Positions 29,298 through 38,429 of a stretch of DNA of 64,000 nucleotides are shown here, in pieces. The stretch's first letter is position 1. Each line of letters begins with the position of its first letter. The notes under the pieces were generated by a model. It worked only from the letters and a program-made list of their open reading frames with translations. It ran no database searches and was not told the origin of the DNA. The stretch comes from Pseudomonas saudimassiliensis (GTDB lineage Bacteria > Pseudomonadota > Gammaproteobacteria > Pseudomonadales > Pseudomonadaceae), in NCBI RefSeq assembly GCF_000939975.1, contig NZ_LK391969.1:1148693-1212692 (forward strand), in the 5' to 3' direction. The position numbers and the translations under genes are program-made.

Positions 29298-30422
29298 ATG
29301 AATCCGTTTCGCATGCTCACGCTGCTGCTGTTGCTGGCTAGCACGTCCGCGCCGGCCAATGACGGCAGCTTCACCTTCAACGGCTTCGGCACCCTCGGCG
29401 TCAGCCGGCTGGGCGGCGAAGACCCGGGACGCAGTTATGGCATCCAGGGCCAGGTGAACGACCGCTGGCGGGGCGACGAGCTGTCGCGCCTGGGCGGCCA
29501 GTTCAGCTACCAACTGCGTGATCACCTGGTTGCCACCGCCCAGGTCACCGCGGCGGCGGATCAGGACAGCTGGGGCCTGGACCTCGACTGGCTGTACCTG
29601 GCCTGGGAAACGACCGACCGCCTGACCCTGCGGGCCGGACGCTTGCGCAATCCGGTCTACATGTACTCCGAAACCCTCAATGTCGGGGTTACCTATCCCT
29701 GGCTGCGGCTGCCGGACGAGGTCTACTACCAGCTGCAGATCGCCAATTACGAAGGGGTGGACCTGCTGTACAGTATTCCCCTGCCCTTTGGCTCCCTCAC
29801 CTGGCAGGTCAATGGTGGCCAGGCCCACAACCGGGACCACTTCATCCATGACGACCAGCACGACATGGATTACCACAAGGTCGCCGGCATCAACGCCACC
29901 CTGGCGACCCACCACTGGGGCTCCTTCCGCATCGCCTACAGCGAGGCGAGCCTGAACATGCGCCTGCCCTACATGGATGGCACCCCCCTCGAAGGCATCG
30001 CCGATGATGTCAAAGGCAAGTTCACCGCCCTCGGCTATCAATACGACGATGGCACCTGGCTGGCGGCCAGCGAAGCGACGCGCATCGTCATCGAGGGCTT
30101 GACCCCGTCCTTTGACGCCTTCTACCTCATGGGCGGCCGCCGTTTCGGCGATCTGGGCGCGCACCTGACCTATGCCCAGCTGGATGATGAGTTCACCGGC
30201 CGGCAATCCTCCTGGACCTGGGGACTGAGCTACCGCCTGAGCCCGGCAGTGGTGCTCAAGGGCGAATACAAGCGCGTCGACAACGCCAGCGAAAGCCAGG
30301 GCGTGTACGTGCGCAGCGGCGAAGAATACCTCGAAGCCCTGGCCCGGAAGCGGTTACTGGGCCAGCCCATGCGTACTTTTGACGGCGATATTCTGGCCGT
30401 CGGTATCGATTTCCTGTTCTGA
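29298..30422 (+). CDS. Outer membrane beta-barrel (porin-like) protein
   Basis: 374 residues. Signal peptide (about 1-20), then FTFNGFGTLGVSRLGG, alternating amphipathic strands, many aromatic girdle residues, and a C-terminal GIDFLF with terminal Phe, the mark of outer-membrane barrels. It resembles the DcaP/porin-type proteins often found beside PstS-like proteins and GGDEF genes. Start at ATG 29298, behind AAGGGGGG. It is followed after 11 bp by the PstS-like gene and 63 bp later by the diguanylate cyclase, so the three probably form one transcript. Substrate unknown. Confidence 0.78.
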   Translation: MNPFRMLTLLLLLASTSAPANDGSFTFNGFGTLGVSRLGGEDPGRSYGIQGQVNDRWRGDELSRLGGQFSYQLRDHLVATAQVTAAADQDSWGLDLDWLYLAWETTDRLTLRAGRLRNPVYMYSETLNVGVTYPWLRLPDEVYYQLQIANYEGVDLLYSIPLPFGSLTWQVNGGQAHNRDHFIHDDQHDMDYHKVAGINATLATHHWGSFRIAYSEASLNMRLPYMDGTPLEGIADDVKGKFTALGYQYDDGTWLAASEATRIVIEGLTPSFDAFYLMGGRRFGDLGAHLTYAQLDDEFTGRQSSWTWGLSYRLSPAVVLKGEYKRVDNASESQGVYVRSGEEYLEALARKRLLGQPMRTFDGDILAVGIDFLF

Positions 30423-30433
30423 GGACGCGGCAC

Positions 30434-30838
30434 ATGATCACCCTGTTGCGTTTGTTCGGAACCTTGCTGCTAAGCGCCATGGCGGCCGCCAGCCATGCCG
30501 ATGTGGCGGTCATCATCCATCCTGACGCCCCCAGCCGGCCGGCGCGCACCGACGTGATAAACATCTACCTCGGCCTGGACCGGTCACTGGCGCCCGTGGA
30601 CCTGGGGAACTGGAACGAGGTACGCCAGCAGTTCTATCGTGAACTCATACGCAAGAACGAGGACCAACTGAAATCCTATTGGGCCACGCGGATCTTTACC
30701 GGCAAGGGACGCCCACCCAGGCCGGTAGCTGACCAGGCCGCGATGCTCGACCTGGTGGCGAGCGATCCCCGGGCAATAGGGTATGTCGATAGCGACGAGC
30801 TGGACGACAGGGTCCAGGTGCTGTTTATCTTGCGCTGA
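30434..30838 (+). CDS. Small periplasmic PstS-like phosphate-binding-domain protein
   Basis: 134 residues, signal peptide cleaved near ASHA (about residue 22). The mature part VAVIIHP, INIYLGLDRSL, FYRELIRKNEDQLKSYWATRIFTGKGRPP and SDPRAIGYVDSDELDDRVQVLF matches the short PstS-like domain seen in pseudomonad and Shewanella hypothetical proteins. It covers only part of a full PstS fold (over 300 residues), so it is a sensor or accessory protein rather than a normal transport receptor. It sits between the barrel gene and the membrane diguanylate cyclase. Confidence 0.75.
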   Translation: MITLLRLFGTLLLSAMAAASHADVAVIIHPDAPSRPARTDVINIYLGLDRSLAPVDLGNWNEVRQQFYRELIRKNEDQLKSYWATRIFTGKGRPPRPVADQAAMLDLVASDPRAIGYVDSDELDDRVQVLFILR

Positions 30839-30901
30839 CCCGACCGCTTGCGGGAGGTCAGCTAGCTGATTGGCCACGGCCCGTACATGGCGAGGAGTAG
30901 C

Positions 30902-32578
30902 ATGCACGTCAACACGACGTTTACCCACCGCTCACTGCCACAATTGGTCGGCGTGCTCCTGGTGGCGGCATTCGCGGGGTTATTCACCTTGCATCATGTC
31001 ACGACGGTGCTGGATCGCTATTTCGTCGACCACAGCGCCTACCTGGCCCGGCAGGCCATCCAGCAGGAAAGCGAGAAGCTGCGCCGGGAGGCCCTGGTGC
31101 ACGCCCGGATCGCCGCCAGTTACCGCATCGCCGGGGATACCGCGGAGCAGGTCCGCGCCCTGCACTATTATTATCAGCGGGTCGGCCATGACGATGTCCA
31201 GATCATCACCGCCGACGGGGAGTTGCTGCACGGTCGCGATACCATGCTGGATGCCGAGCGGCGCTCGCTGCTGTTGAGCGATATGGACCCATTGGAACGC
31301 ACCGCGGTCGGCTTCCTGCGTACCGCGGATGGGCCAGCTTTGGTGGCCGCTGCCACGGTACCGGCGGTGGATGGCGCCCAGCCACCGGAGCTGATTTTCA
31401 TCCTGACCCGCCCGATCAACGATTACCCGCTGCTGGAACTGGGCTTCGATTACGGGCTGGCGGATCTGCACATCGCCGACGATGCGGCCCCTGCCGACAG
31501 TCGCCTGCAATTGACCTACCTGGATGGATCGCCGCTGATTGTCAGCTGGACGGCGCCGACCTTCGGCCGCGGACTGTTGCGCGAGCTACTGCCGGTTATC
31601 CTCGGCTCGTTGTTGGTACTGGCGCTGCTGGTCGGGCTGATCGCCCGCGACGCCCTACGCACGGCGGGCAAGCTGGTCGCCAGCTACAACCAGTTGGATG
31701 CCAGCCGCAGCCAACTCGCCGCCACCGAGAAACGCTTCCGGGATATCGCCGAAGCGGCCTCCGACTGGCTCTGGGAGACCGACGAACAGTTACGCCTGGT
31801 CTACCTGTCCGGACGTTTCGAAGCGATTACGCGCCACGCCATCACCGACTGGCTGGGCCGCCCCCTGGCCGACCTGCTGCATGGTGAAAACACCGACCTG
31901 GAAAGCTGGCTGCGGTCAGCCGACCCCGAGTCGCTGCGCTGTCACTATACCGATCGCCTCGGTAACCCGCGCATCAGCCAACTGGCATCGCGCCCCATCG
32001 TCGACAAGGGCCGTTGCATCGGTTATCGCGGCGCCGCGAGCGACATCACCGAGCGGGTCAGGGAGCAACGGCAGATCGAACACCTGGCCCTGCATGACCC
32101 GCTGACCGGCCTGGCCAACCGCGCCCGCTTCCAGACCTTCCTTACCGACAGTTTGGCGAGGCGGCAACCGCTGGTGGTCCTCAGCCTCGACCTGGACCGG
32201 TTCAAGGCCATCAACGACAACCTGGGCCACGCCGCTGGGGATGCGGTGCTGCAGGAGGTCTCAGAGCGCCTGCTGCACTGTACTCGCAGCCAGGATCTGG
32301 TGGCGCGCCTGGGCGGCGACGAGTTCATCATGATCCTGTGCGGCCGCCTGGCGCGTACGGAAATCGACCAGCTGTGTACGCGCATCATCGAACGCCTGGG
32401 CCGGCCGATCCCCTACCAGGGTCACGACGTCCATGTGGGCACCAGCATCGGGATTGCCCTGGCACCGGACGACGCCGACGATTCCGACGAGTTGCTGCGC
32501 TGCGCCGATATCGCGCTCTATCGAGCCAAGCATGCGGGCCGGGAAACCTGGCGCTATTTTGCCGACCAACCGGCATGA
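30902..32578 (+). CDS. Membrane diguanylate cyclase with periplasmic CHASE4-like and PAS domains
   Basis: 558 residues. TM1 (13-31) and TM2 (about 226-247) enclose a periplasmic domain of about 190 residues resembling CHASE4; then a PAS domain (about 283-395; AEAASDWLWETDEQLRLVYLS) and a GGDEF domain (about 400-550). The active-site GGDEF (471-475) is intact and an RxxD inhibitory site (RSQD) stands five residues before it, so active, feedback-inhibited c-di-GMP synthesis is predicted. Start at ATG 30902 behind GAGGAG. Co-directional with the barrel and PstS-like genes, which may supply its periplasmic signal. Confidence 0.9.
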   Translation: MHVNTTFTHRSLPQLVGVLLVAAFAGLFTLHHVTTVLDRYFVDHSAYLARQAIQQESEKLRREALVHARIAASYRIAGDTAEQVRALHYYYQRVGHDDVQIITADGELLHGRDTMLDAERRSLLLSDMDPLERTAVGFLRTADGPALVAAATVPAVDGAQPPELIFILTRPINDYPLLELGFDYGLADLHIADDAAPADSRLQLTYLDGSPLIVSWTAPTFGRGLLRELLPVILGSLLVLALLVGLIARDALRTAGKLVASYNQLDASRSQLAATEKRFRDIAEAASDWLWETDEQLRLVYLSGRFEAITRHAITDWLGRPLADLLHGENTDLESWLRSADPESLRCHYTDRLGNPRISQLASRPIVDKGRCIGYRGAASDITERVREQRQIEHLALHDPLTGLANRARFQTFLTDSLARRQPLVVLSLDLDRFKAINDNLGHAAGDAVLQEVSERLLHCTRSQDLVARLGGDEFIMILCGRLARTEIDQLCTRIIERLGRPIPYQGHDVHVGTSIGIALAPDDADDSDELLRCADIALYRAKHAGRETWRYFADQPA

Positions 32579-32620
32579 TCGCCGATGGAACACCGCCGCT
32601 TCGCGTGGGTCAGACTGGAC

Positions 32621-32914
32621 ATGGATACCGATAACCTGATCAATCTGTTGCAATGGCCGGCCATGCTCATCACGCTGGTGGCGGCCTGGCTGGTGGGGTC
32701 CCGTCAGCGCTTCAAGCGTTTCGCCGGGTTCATCTGCTTCATCCTCAGCAACCTGCTGTGGATCATCTGGGGCTGGCATACCCACGCCTGGGCACTGATC
32801 GTGCTGCAGGTCGGCCTGTTCCTGATGAACCTGCGCGGCACCCGCAAGAATGCCGAGCCGGCTGCTGGGAGCGACGCGCTTCATGCAGAAGGTAGAGAGG
32901 TTTCCGGAAGATAA
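32621..32914 (+). CDS. Small three-helix membrane protein
   Basis: 97 residues with three hydrophobic segments (about 9-24, 31-48 and 52-66) and a polar C-terminal tail. SRQRFKRFAGFICFILSNLL and the tryptophan-rich loop (LLWIIWGWHTHAW) are the most distinctive parts. I recognise no family. The start is uncertain: ATG 32585 would add 12 residues. It follows the diguanylate cyclase by 42 bp and may belong to the same transcript. Confidence 0.65.
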   Translation: MDTDNLINLLQWPAMLITLVAAWLVGSRQRFKRFAGFICFILSNLLWIIWGWHTHAWALIVLQVGLFLMNLRGTRKNAEPAAGSDALHAEGREVSGR

Positions 32915-32921
32915 CGGCGCC

Positions 32922-33221
32922 TCAGGCGCCATCGGGATCGCCTGGCGCAGCCGCGGCATGCTGTTCCAGGCGATCAACCAGCGCAGTCAGGCGTTGCTCC
33001 GCCTGCTGCAACTGGGTGGTCTGCTGGATCTCGGAAACGCACAGACCCAGGGCGGTGGTAATCAGTAACTGGTAGGCGTCGCTGCCGCTGCGCTGTTGGC
33101 GGGATTCGTTCAGCTTCCGTTGCAGCAGTGCGGTGGCCTGCTGGAACAGCTGTTCGTCGTTCACATCGATCCTGAACGAATAATCCTGCCCCAGGAAACT
33201 GACTACCCGCACATCGCTCAT
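32922..33221 (-). CDS. Second ZapA-like protein
   Basis: 99 residues with ZapA architecture: N-terminal beta element VVSFLGQDYSFRIDVNDEQLF, helix with QATALLQRKL, central ALGLCVSEI and a C-terminal coiled coil rich in Gln and Leu. It differs strongly from the canonical ZapA at 12543-12845. Its start overlaps the stop of a ZapB-like coiled-coil gene, the same arrangement as the canonical pair. Probably an FtsZ-associated protein or a relative that has moved to another role. Confidence 0.7.
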   Translation of the reverse strand: MSDVRVVSFLGQDYSFRIDVNDEQLFQQATALLQRKLNESRQQRSGSDAYQLLITTALGLCVSEIQQTTQLQQAEQRLTALVDRLEQHAAAAPGDPDGA

Positions 33222-33445
33222 GACTCGGCGCTGACGCCGCTACGCTGCAGGATGGCCTGGAGACGACCCAGGGTCGAATTCATCTGCTCTTCCTGCTCCA
33301 TGGCAGCCAGTTGCAGGCTGTCGTTCTCGTCCTTGACCTGCTGCAACTCCTGTTCGAGGCGCTTGAGGTGCTCGCCCTGAGTGCGGTTCTGCTCCAGCAG
33401 CTCGGTGACCAGTCGTTCGAGCTGGGTCAGAGTGGTTTCCAGCAT
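33218..33445 (-). CDS. Second ZapB-like coiled-coil protein
   Basis: 75 residues, nearly all coiled coil (LETTLTQLERLVTELLEQN, HLKRLEQELQQVKDENDSLQ), close in plan to the TIGR02449-type protein at 12337-12546. The ATG at 33445 follows AGGGGAT at good spacing; a longer frame has no support. Overlaps the ZapA-like gene so translation is coupled. The pair lies downstream of the TetR gene, 71 bp from its stop. Confidence 0.7.
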   Translation of the reverse strand: MLETTLTQLERLVTELLEQNRTQGEHLKRLEQELQQVKDENDSLQLAAMEQEEQMNSTLGRLQAILQRSGVSAES

Positions 33446-33516
33446 GTCATATCCCCTGTGAAAAAGGCGCAGAGGATATCCCAAAGCGCTGCGCATCTCC
33501 AGCCGCGTCCGCCCGC

Positions 33517-34161
33517 TCAGCCCGAACGGGGGCAATAGATGCGCAGAAAGATGTCCACCACCTGTGCCACATGGCGCTGGCGCTCCGCTGCGGTCTGCGG
33601 CTCGTCATGGCCGATCAGCAAGCGAAAGTTGTGATCGCCCTTGAGCAGACAGAAGAAATGCCGGGCCGCCTCAAGCGGCGCCTCGATCTGCAATTCACCG
33701 CGATCCACTGCCCGCTGCAGAACCTGCACCATGCCATCGCAGACCCGCTGTGGCCCGGCCTCATAGAAGAGCTGGGCCAGCTTGCGATCCTGCCCGGCTC
33801 GGCTGACCAGCAGGCGATGCAGCGCCAGGGATTCGCGGCCATTGATCAGGACGCAGAAGCCTTCACCGATGCGCATCAGCAGCGTACGCATATCATGTTC
33901 CGGCGCATGTTCGAAGAACAGCTGGGGCATCTGGGCTTCGCAGACATGGCGGATAGCCGCCGCGTACAGCGTGTCCTTGTCGGTGAAATGGCTGTACACC
34001 GTCAGCTTGGAGACCCGCGCTTCGGCGGCGATGGCATCCATGCTGGTTCCTTCATAACTGTGGCGCAGGAATAGCTCCTGGGCCGCATGCAGGATGGCTT
34101 CGCGCTTCGCTGGATCTTTCGGGCGGCCGGGGCCGGCGGCGCGTACTTTTTTTTCAGGCAT
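33517..34161 (-). CDS. TetR family transcriptional repressor of the adjacent efflux genes
   Basis: 214 residues. N-terminal TetR DNA-binding domain (REAILHAAQELFLRHSYEGT, MDAIAAEARVSKLTVYSHF) and a ligand-binding C-terminal domain of the AefR-like type. The basic N-terminus (PEKKVRAAGPGRPKDPAKR) is common in such regulators. Divergent from the RND efflux genes, which it probably represses through the inverted repeat between them. No strong ribosome site is visible before the ATG. Confidence 0.88.
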   Translation of the reverse strand: MPEKKVRAAGPGRPKDPAKREAILHAAQELFLRHSYEGTSMDAIAAEARVSKLTVYSHFTDKDTLYAAAIRHVCEAQMPQLFFEHAPEHDMRTLLMRIGEGFCVLINGRESLALHRLLVSRAGQDRKLAQLFYEAGPQRVCDGMVQVLQRAVDRGELQIEAPLEAARHFFCLLKGDHNFRLLIGHDEPQTAAERQRHVAQVVDIFLRIYCPRSG

Positions 34162-34179
34162 GGGCTATTTAAATACTGG

Positions 34180-34215
34180 ACTGGCGGGTTTGCTATTCAT
34201 AATATACTCGCCAGT
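34180..34215. promoter_or_regulatory. Inverted repeat spanning a -10 element, probable TetR operator
   Basis: ACTGGCG (34180-34186) and CGCCAGT (34209-34215) form an inverted repeat with a 22-bp gap, and TATACT (34203-34208), a good -10 element for the efflux genes, lies just inside the right arm. The layout suits a repressor that blocks RNA polymerase at the tetR/RND divergent promoter region. Confidence 0.55.
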
Positions 34216-34248
34216 TCAATTATTCCAACAATGCCCCAGGTATCCATC

Positions 34249-35349
34249 ATGTCCCGCCATGCCCTGCTCGGCCTTCTCGCCCTTGTACTGACCACCTCGC
34301 TTGCCGGTTGCCGCGAGCCGGAGCGCGTCGAAAGCGCGCCGCCGCGCCCTGCCGTGGTGGTCCAGCCCCAACCCGCGACGGCCCAGGTGCAGAGCTACCC
34401 CGGGGAAGTACGGGCGCGCTTCGAGCCGGAACTGGCGTTCCGTATCGGCGGCAAGGTGAGCAAGCGCATGGTCGACGCCGGTGACCGCGTCCGTAAGGGC
34501 CAGGCTCTGGCCGAACTCGATCCCGAGGACGTGCGCCTGCAATTGGAGGCAGCGCGGGCCCAGGTGGTCGCGGCCGAGGCCAATCTGCAGCTGGCAAAAA
34601 CCGAGCGCGACCGGTATCGCACGCTGCTGGAGCGCCAGATGATCAGCTCCTCGCAGTATGACAATGCGGACAACACCTATCGCTCGGCCGCCGCGCGGCT
34701 CAAGCAGGCGCGGGCCGAGTTCGACGTAGCGGACAACCAGGCGACCTACAGTGTGCTGCGGGCGCCCCAGGACGGGGTGATTGCCCAGCGTGCGGTCGAG
34801 GTCGGCCAGGTGGTGGCCGCCGGGCAACGGGTCTTCGTGCTGGCGGCCGACGGGGAACGGGAAGTGCTGATCAGCCTGTCGGAAAGCAGTATCGGCCAGA
34901 TCGCGGTGGGCCAGCCGGTGGAGGTACAGCTCTGGTCCCGCCCGGAGGAACGCCTGCCCGGTACCGTCCGCGAGTTGTCACCGGCGGCCGACCCGCTGTC
35001 CCGCACCTTTGCCGCGCGGGTCAGTTTCGCTGCCGATGAACAACGGGTCGAAATCGGCCAGAGCGCCCGAGTATTCATTCGCCAGCCGGACCAGGTGCCG
35101 CTGGCCGTCCCCCTGGCGGCAGTGAGCGCGGAACAGAACCAGAGCTTCGTCTGGGTAGTCGACCCCGCGACGCGCCAGGTCGTGCGCACACCGGTGCAGC
35201 TCGGTGCCTACGGCCAGGACCAGGCGACCATCCTCGATGGGCTCGAGGCGGATGACTGGGTGGTCGCCGCCGGCGTGCACATCCTGGTCGAGGGCCAGCA
35301 GATCCAACCGGTGGATCGGCAGAACCGCAGCCTGTCCCTCGGAGAATAA
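34249..35349 (+). CDS. RND efflux periplasmic adaptor (membrane fusion lipoprotein)
   Basis: 366 residues. Lipoprotein signal with lipobox LAGC (Cys21). The HlyD/AcrA plan is clear: lipoyl half-motif GKVSKRMVDAGDRVRKGQALAELD, alpha-hairpin (AARAQVVAAEANLQLAKTER to KQARAEFDVADNQ), second lipoyl half APQDGVIAQRAVEVGQVV, and a beta-barrel region. Joins the inner-membrane pump to an outer-membrane channel. Starts at ATG 34249; ATG 34231 is possible. Two bases separate it from the pump gene. Confidence 0.92.
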   Translation: MSRHALLGLLALVLTTSLAGCREPERVESAPPRPAVVVQPQPATAQVQSYPGEVRARFEPELAFRIGGKVSKRMVDAGDRVRKGQALAELDPEDVRLQLEAARAQVVAAEANLQLAKTERDRYRTLLERQMISSSQYDNADNTYRSAAARLKQARAEFDVADNQATYSVLRAPQDGVIAQRAVEVGQVVAAGQRVFVLAADGEREVLISLSESSIGQIAVGQPVEVQLWSRPEERLPGTVRELSPAADPLSRTFAARVSFAADEQRVEIGQSARVFIRQPDQVPLAVPLAAVSAEQNQSFVWVVDPATRQVVRTPVQLGAYGQDQATILDGLEADDWVVAAGVHILVEGQQIQPVDRQNRSLSLGE

Positions 35350-35351
35350 CC

Positions 35352-38300
35352 ATGTCATTCAATCTCTCCGCCTGGGCGCTGCGCAACCGCCAGATCGTAC
35401 TCTATTTCATGCTGGTGCTGTCGGTGGCCGGCGTGCTGTCCTATGGCGAACTGGGCCAGAGCGAGGACCCGCCCTTTACCTTCAAGGCGATGGTGATACG
35501 CACCAACTGGCCGGGCGCGACCGCCGAGGAAGTCGCCCGCCAGGTCTCCGACCGCATCGAGCAGAAGGCCATGGAAACCGGCGCCTACCAGCAGGTGGTG
35601 TCCTATTCCCGACCCGGCGAGTCGACCATCACCTTCGTCGCCCTCGATAGCCTGGATTCGGCGGAGATTCCCGAGCTCTGGTACCAGTTGCGCAAGAAGA
35701 TCGATGACATCCGCCATACCCTGCCCCCGGATATTGTCGGGCCCTTCTATAACGATGAATTCGGCACCACCTTCGGCAACATCTACGCGCTCACCGGGGA
35801 TGGCTTCGATTATGCGCTGCTGAAGGATTACGCCGAACGCCTGCAACTGCAGCTGCAGCGGGTATCCGATGTGGGCAAGGTCGAGCTGCTCGGGGTGCAG
35901 GATGAGAAGATCTGGATCGAGCTCTCCAACCTCAAGCTGGCGACCCTGGGCCTGCCGCTGAGCGCGGTACAGCAGGCCCTGCAGGAGCAGAACTCATTGC
36001 AAGAGGCCGGCTTTTTCGAGACCACGGATGAGCGGGTGCGGCTGCGCGTGTCGGGGCAATTCGAGAGCGTGGAGCAGATCCGCCAGTTCCCCATCCGGGT
36101 GGGCGATCGCACCTTCCGCATCGACGATATTGCCGATGTCCGCCGCGGCTTCAATGACCCCATGGCGCCGCGCATGCGCTTCATGGAGCAGGACGCGCTG
36201 GGCCTGGCGGTATCCATGAAGCCCGGCGGGGATATCCTCGCCCTGGGCCAGACCCTGGAAGCCGAATTCGAACGCATGCGCCAGACCCTGCCCGTCGGTA
36301 TGGAATTGCATAAGGTGTCCGACCAGCCGGAGGCCGTCCGCGAAGGCGTCGGCGAGTTCGTCAAGGTACTGGCCGAGGCGGTGGTCATTGTGCTGCTGGT
36401 CAGCTTCTTCTCCCTGGGCCTGCGTACCGGCCTGGTGGTGGCGCTGTCGATTCCGCTGGTGCTGGCGATGACCTTCACGGTGATGAACTACTTCGACATC
36501 GGCCTGCACAAGATTTCCCTGGGTGCCCTGGTGCTGGCGTTGGGGCTGATGGTGGATGACGCCATCATTGCCGCGGAAATGATGGTGATCAAGATGGAGC
36601 AGGGCTTCGACCGGATCAAGGCGGCCAGCTTCGCCTGGACCAGCACCGCCTTCCCGATGCTTACCGGCACCCTGATTACCGCGGCGGGTTTTTTGCCCAT
36701 CGCCACCGCCGCCTCGGGTACCGGGGAATACACCCGATCGATCTTCCAGGTGGTCACCATTGCCCTGCTGGTGTCCTGGATCGCTGCGGTCATCTTCGTG
36801 CCCTACCTGGGTTACAACTTGCTGCCGGACATGGCCAAACTGCACGCCAAGAAGCATGGCGGCGACCCCGCTGGCCACGACCCCTACGCCACCCGCTTCT
36901 ATCAGGGCGTACGCCAGACGGTGCAGTGGTGCGTGCGCCATCGCTGGCTGGTGATTCTGGTGACCCTGGGCCTGTTCGTGGGTTCGATCCTGCTGTTTCG
37001 CCTGGTCCCGCAGCAGTTCTTCCCACCGTCGGCGCGTACCGAGCTGATGGTCGATATCACCCTGGCCGAGGGTTCCTCGCTGACAGCTACCCAGGCCCAG
37101 GCCGAACGCCTGGAGCAGCGCCTGCGCGATCACCCGGGTATCGAGAACTTCGTCGCCTATGTTGGCACGGGGTCACCACGCTTCTATCTGCCCCTCGATC
37201 AGCAACTGCCGGCCACCAACTTCAGCCAGTTCGTCATCAAGGCCCACTCGGTGGCCGACCGCGAAGAGCTGCGCGGCTGGCTGCAGGCGCTGCTGAAGCA
37301 GGAATTCCCCGAGGTGCGCACGCGTATCTCGCGCCTGGAGAACGGACCGCCGGTGGGCTATCCGATCCAGTTCCGCATCTCCGGCGAGCACATCGACGAA
37401 GTGCGTCGCATCGCCCGGGAGGTCGCCGTGCAGGTCCGGGCCAACCCGGAGGTAGCCAACGTGCACCTCAATTGGGAGGCGCCAAGCAAGGTTGTGCACC
37501 TGCAGATCGATCAGGAGCGGGCCCGGGCGCTGGGCCTGAGCACCAGCGACGTATCGCGCTTTCTCACCAGCCAGCTGACCGGTACTACGGTGAGCCTGTT
37601 CCGCGAGGGGGATGAGTTGATTGAAATCGCCCTGCGCGGTACGGCTGATGAGCGTGGCGCCCTGGAGAACCTGGCCAGCCTGGCGATCCCGTCCGGCGAC
37701 GGGCGCAGGGTGGCACTAGAGCAAGTGGCCACGCTCGAATACGGTTTCGAGGAAGGGGTGATCTGGCGGCGGGACCGCCTGCCCACCGTCACTGTGCGCG
37801 GCGATGTGCATGGCGACGTGCAGCCGCCCACGCTGGTCCAGCAGATCATGCCCAACCTTACCGCGATCCGCGCCGAGCTGCCGCCTGGTTACCGCTTCGA
37901 GGTAGGCGGCACCGTGGAGGACTCGCAGCGTGGCCAGAAGTCGATCATGGCGGGTATGCCGCTGTTCCTGCTGGTGGTGATGACCCTGCTGATGTTGCAG
38001 CTGCGCAGTATCTCCCGCTCGGTCATGGTATTTCTCACCGCCCCGCTGGGGCTGATCGGCGTGACCCTGTTCCTGCTGGCGTTCCGTGAGCCGTTCGGCT
38101 TCGTCGCCATGCTCGGTACCATCGCCCTGTCCGGCATGATCATGCGCAACTCGGTGATCCTGGTTGATCAGATCGAACAGGACATCGCCGCCGGCCATGA
38201 TCCTTGGCACGCCGTCATCGAGGCCACGGTGCGGCGCTTCCGCCCCATCGTGCTGACCGCCCTGGCGGCGATCCTGGCGATGATCCCCCTGTCGCGCAGT

Positions 38301-38429
38301 GTGTTTTTCGGGCCCATGGCCGTGGCGATCATGGGTGGCCTGGCCGTGGCCACGGCACTGACCCTGCTGTTCCTGCCGGCGTTGTATGCCGCCTGGTTCC
38401 GGGTACGGGAAACCGAGCAGCGCGCCTGA
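35352..38429 (+). CDS. RND multidrug efflux pump, inner-membrane subunit
   Basis: 1025 residues, full length for the AcrB/HAE1 family: 12 membrane segments in two homologous halves with two large periplasmic loops. The proton-relay aspartates are in LGLMVDDAIIAAE, and the first helix and porter domain (SEDPPFTFKAMVIRTNWPGATAEEV) are typical of the MexK-like branch. Paired with the adaptor upstream; no OprM-type channel gene is present, so it must borrow one. Substrate range cannot be read from the sequence. Confidence 0.94.
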   Translation: MSFNLSAWALRNRQIVLYFMLVLSVAGVLSYGELGQSEDPPFTFKAMVIRTNWPGATAEEVARQVSDRIEQKAMETGAYQQVVSYSRPGESTITFVALDSLDSAEIPELWYQLRKKIDDIRHTLPPDIVGPFYNDEFGTTFGNIYALTGDGFDYALLKDYAERLQLQLQRVSDVGKVELLGVQDEKIWIELSNLKLATLGLPLSAVQQALQEQNSLQEAGFFETTDERVRLRVSGQFESVEQIRQFPIRVGDRTFRIDDIADVRRGFNDPMAPRMRFMEQDALGLAVSMKPGGDILALGQTLEAEFERMRQTLPVGMELHKVSDQPEAVREGVGEFVKVLAEAVVIVLLVSFFSLGLRTGLVVALSIPLVLAMTFTVMNYFDIGLHKISLGALVLALGLMVDDAIIAAEMMVIKMEQGFDRIKAASFAWTSTAFPMLTGTLITAAGFLPIATAASGTGEYTRSIFQVVTIALLVSWIAAVIFVPYLGYNLLPDMAKLHAKKHGGDPAGHDPYATRFYQGVRQTVQWCVRHRWLVILVTLGLFVGSILLFRLVPQQFFPPSARTELMVDITLAEGSSLTATQAQAERLEQRLRDHPGIENFVAYVGTGSPRFYLPLDQQLPATNFSQFVIKAHSVADREELRGWLQALLKQEFPEVRTRISRLENGPPVGYPIQFRISGEHIDEVRRIAREVAVQVRANPEVANVHLNWEAPSKVVHLQIDQERARALGLSTSDVSRFLTSQLTGTTVSLFREGDELIEIALRGTADERGALENLASLAIPSGDGRRVALEQVATLEYGFEEGVIWRRDRLPTVTVRGDVHGDVQPPTLVQQIMPNLTAIRAELPPGYRFEVGGTVEDSQRGQKSIMAGMPLFLLVVMTLLMLQLRSISRSVMVFLTAPLGLIGVTLFLLAFREPFGFVAMLGTIALSGMIMRNSVILVDQIEQDIAAGHDPWHAVIEATVRRFRPIVLTALAAILAMIPLSRSVFFGPMAVAIMGGLAVATALTLLFLPALYAAWFRVRETEQRA

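Noticed and set aside
35994-37133. 379-codon minus-strand ORF inside the RND pump gene
   Set aside because: His/Gln-rich antisense frame with no motif; the RND pump is full length and intact.
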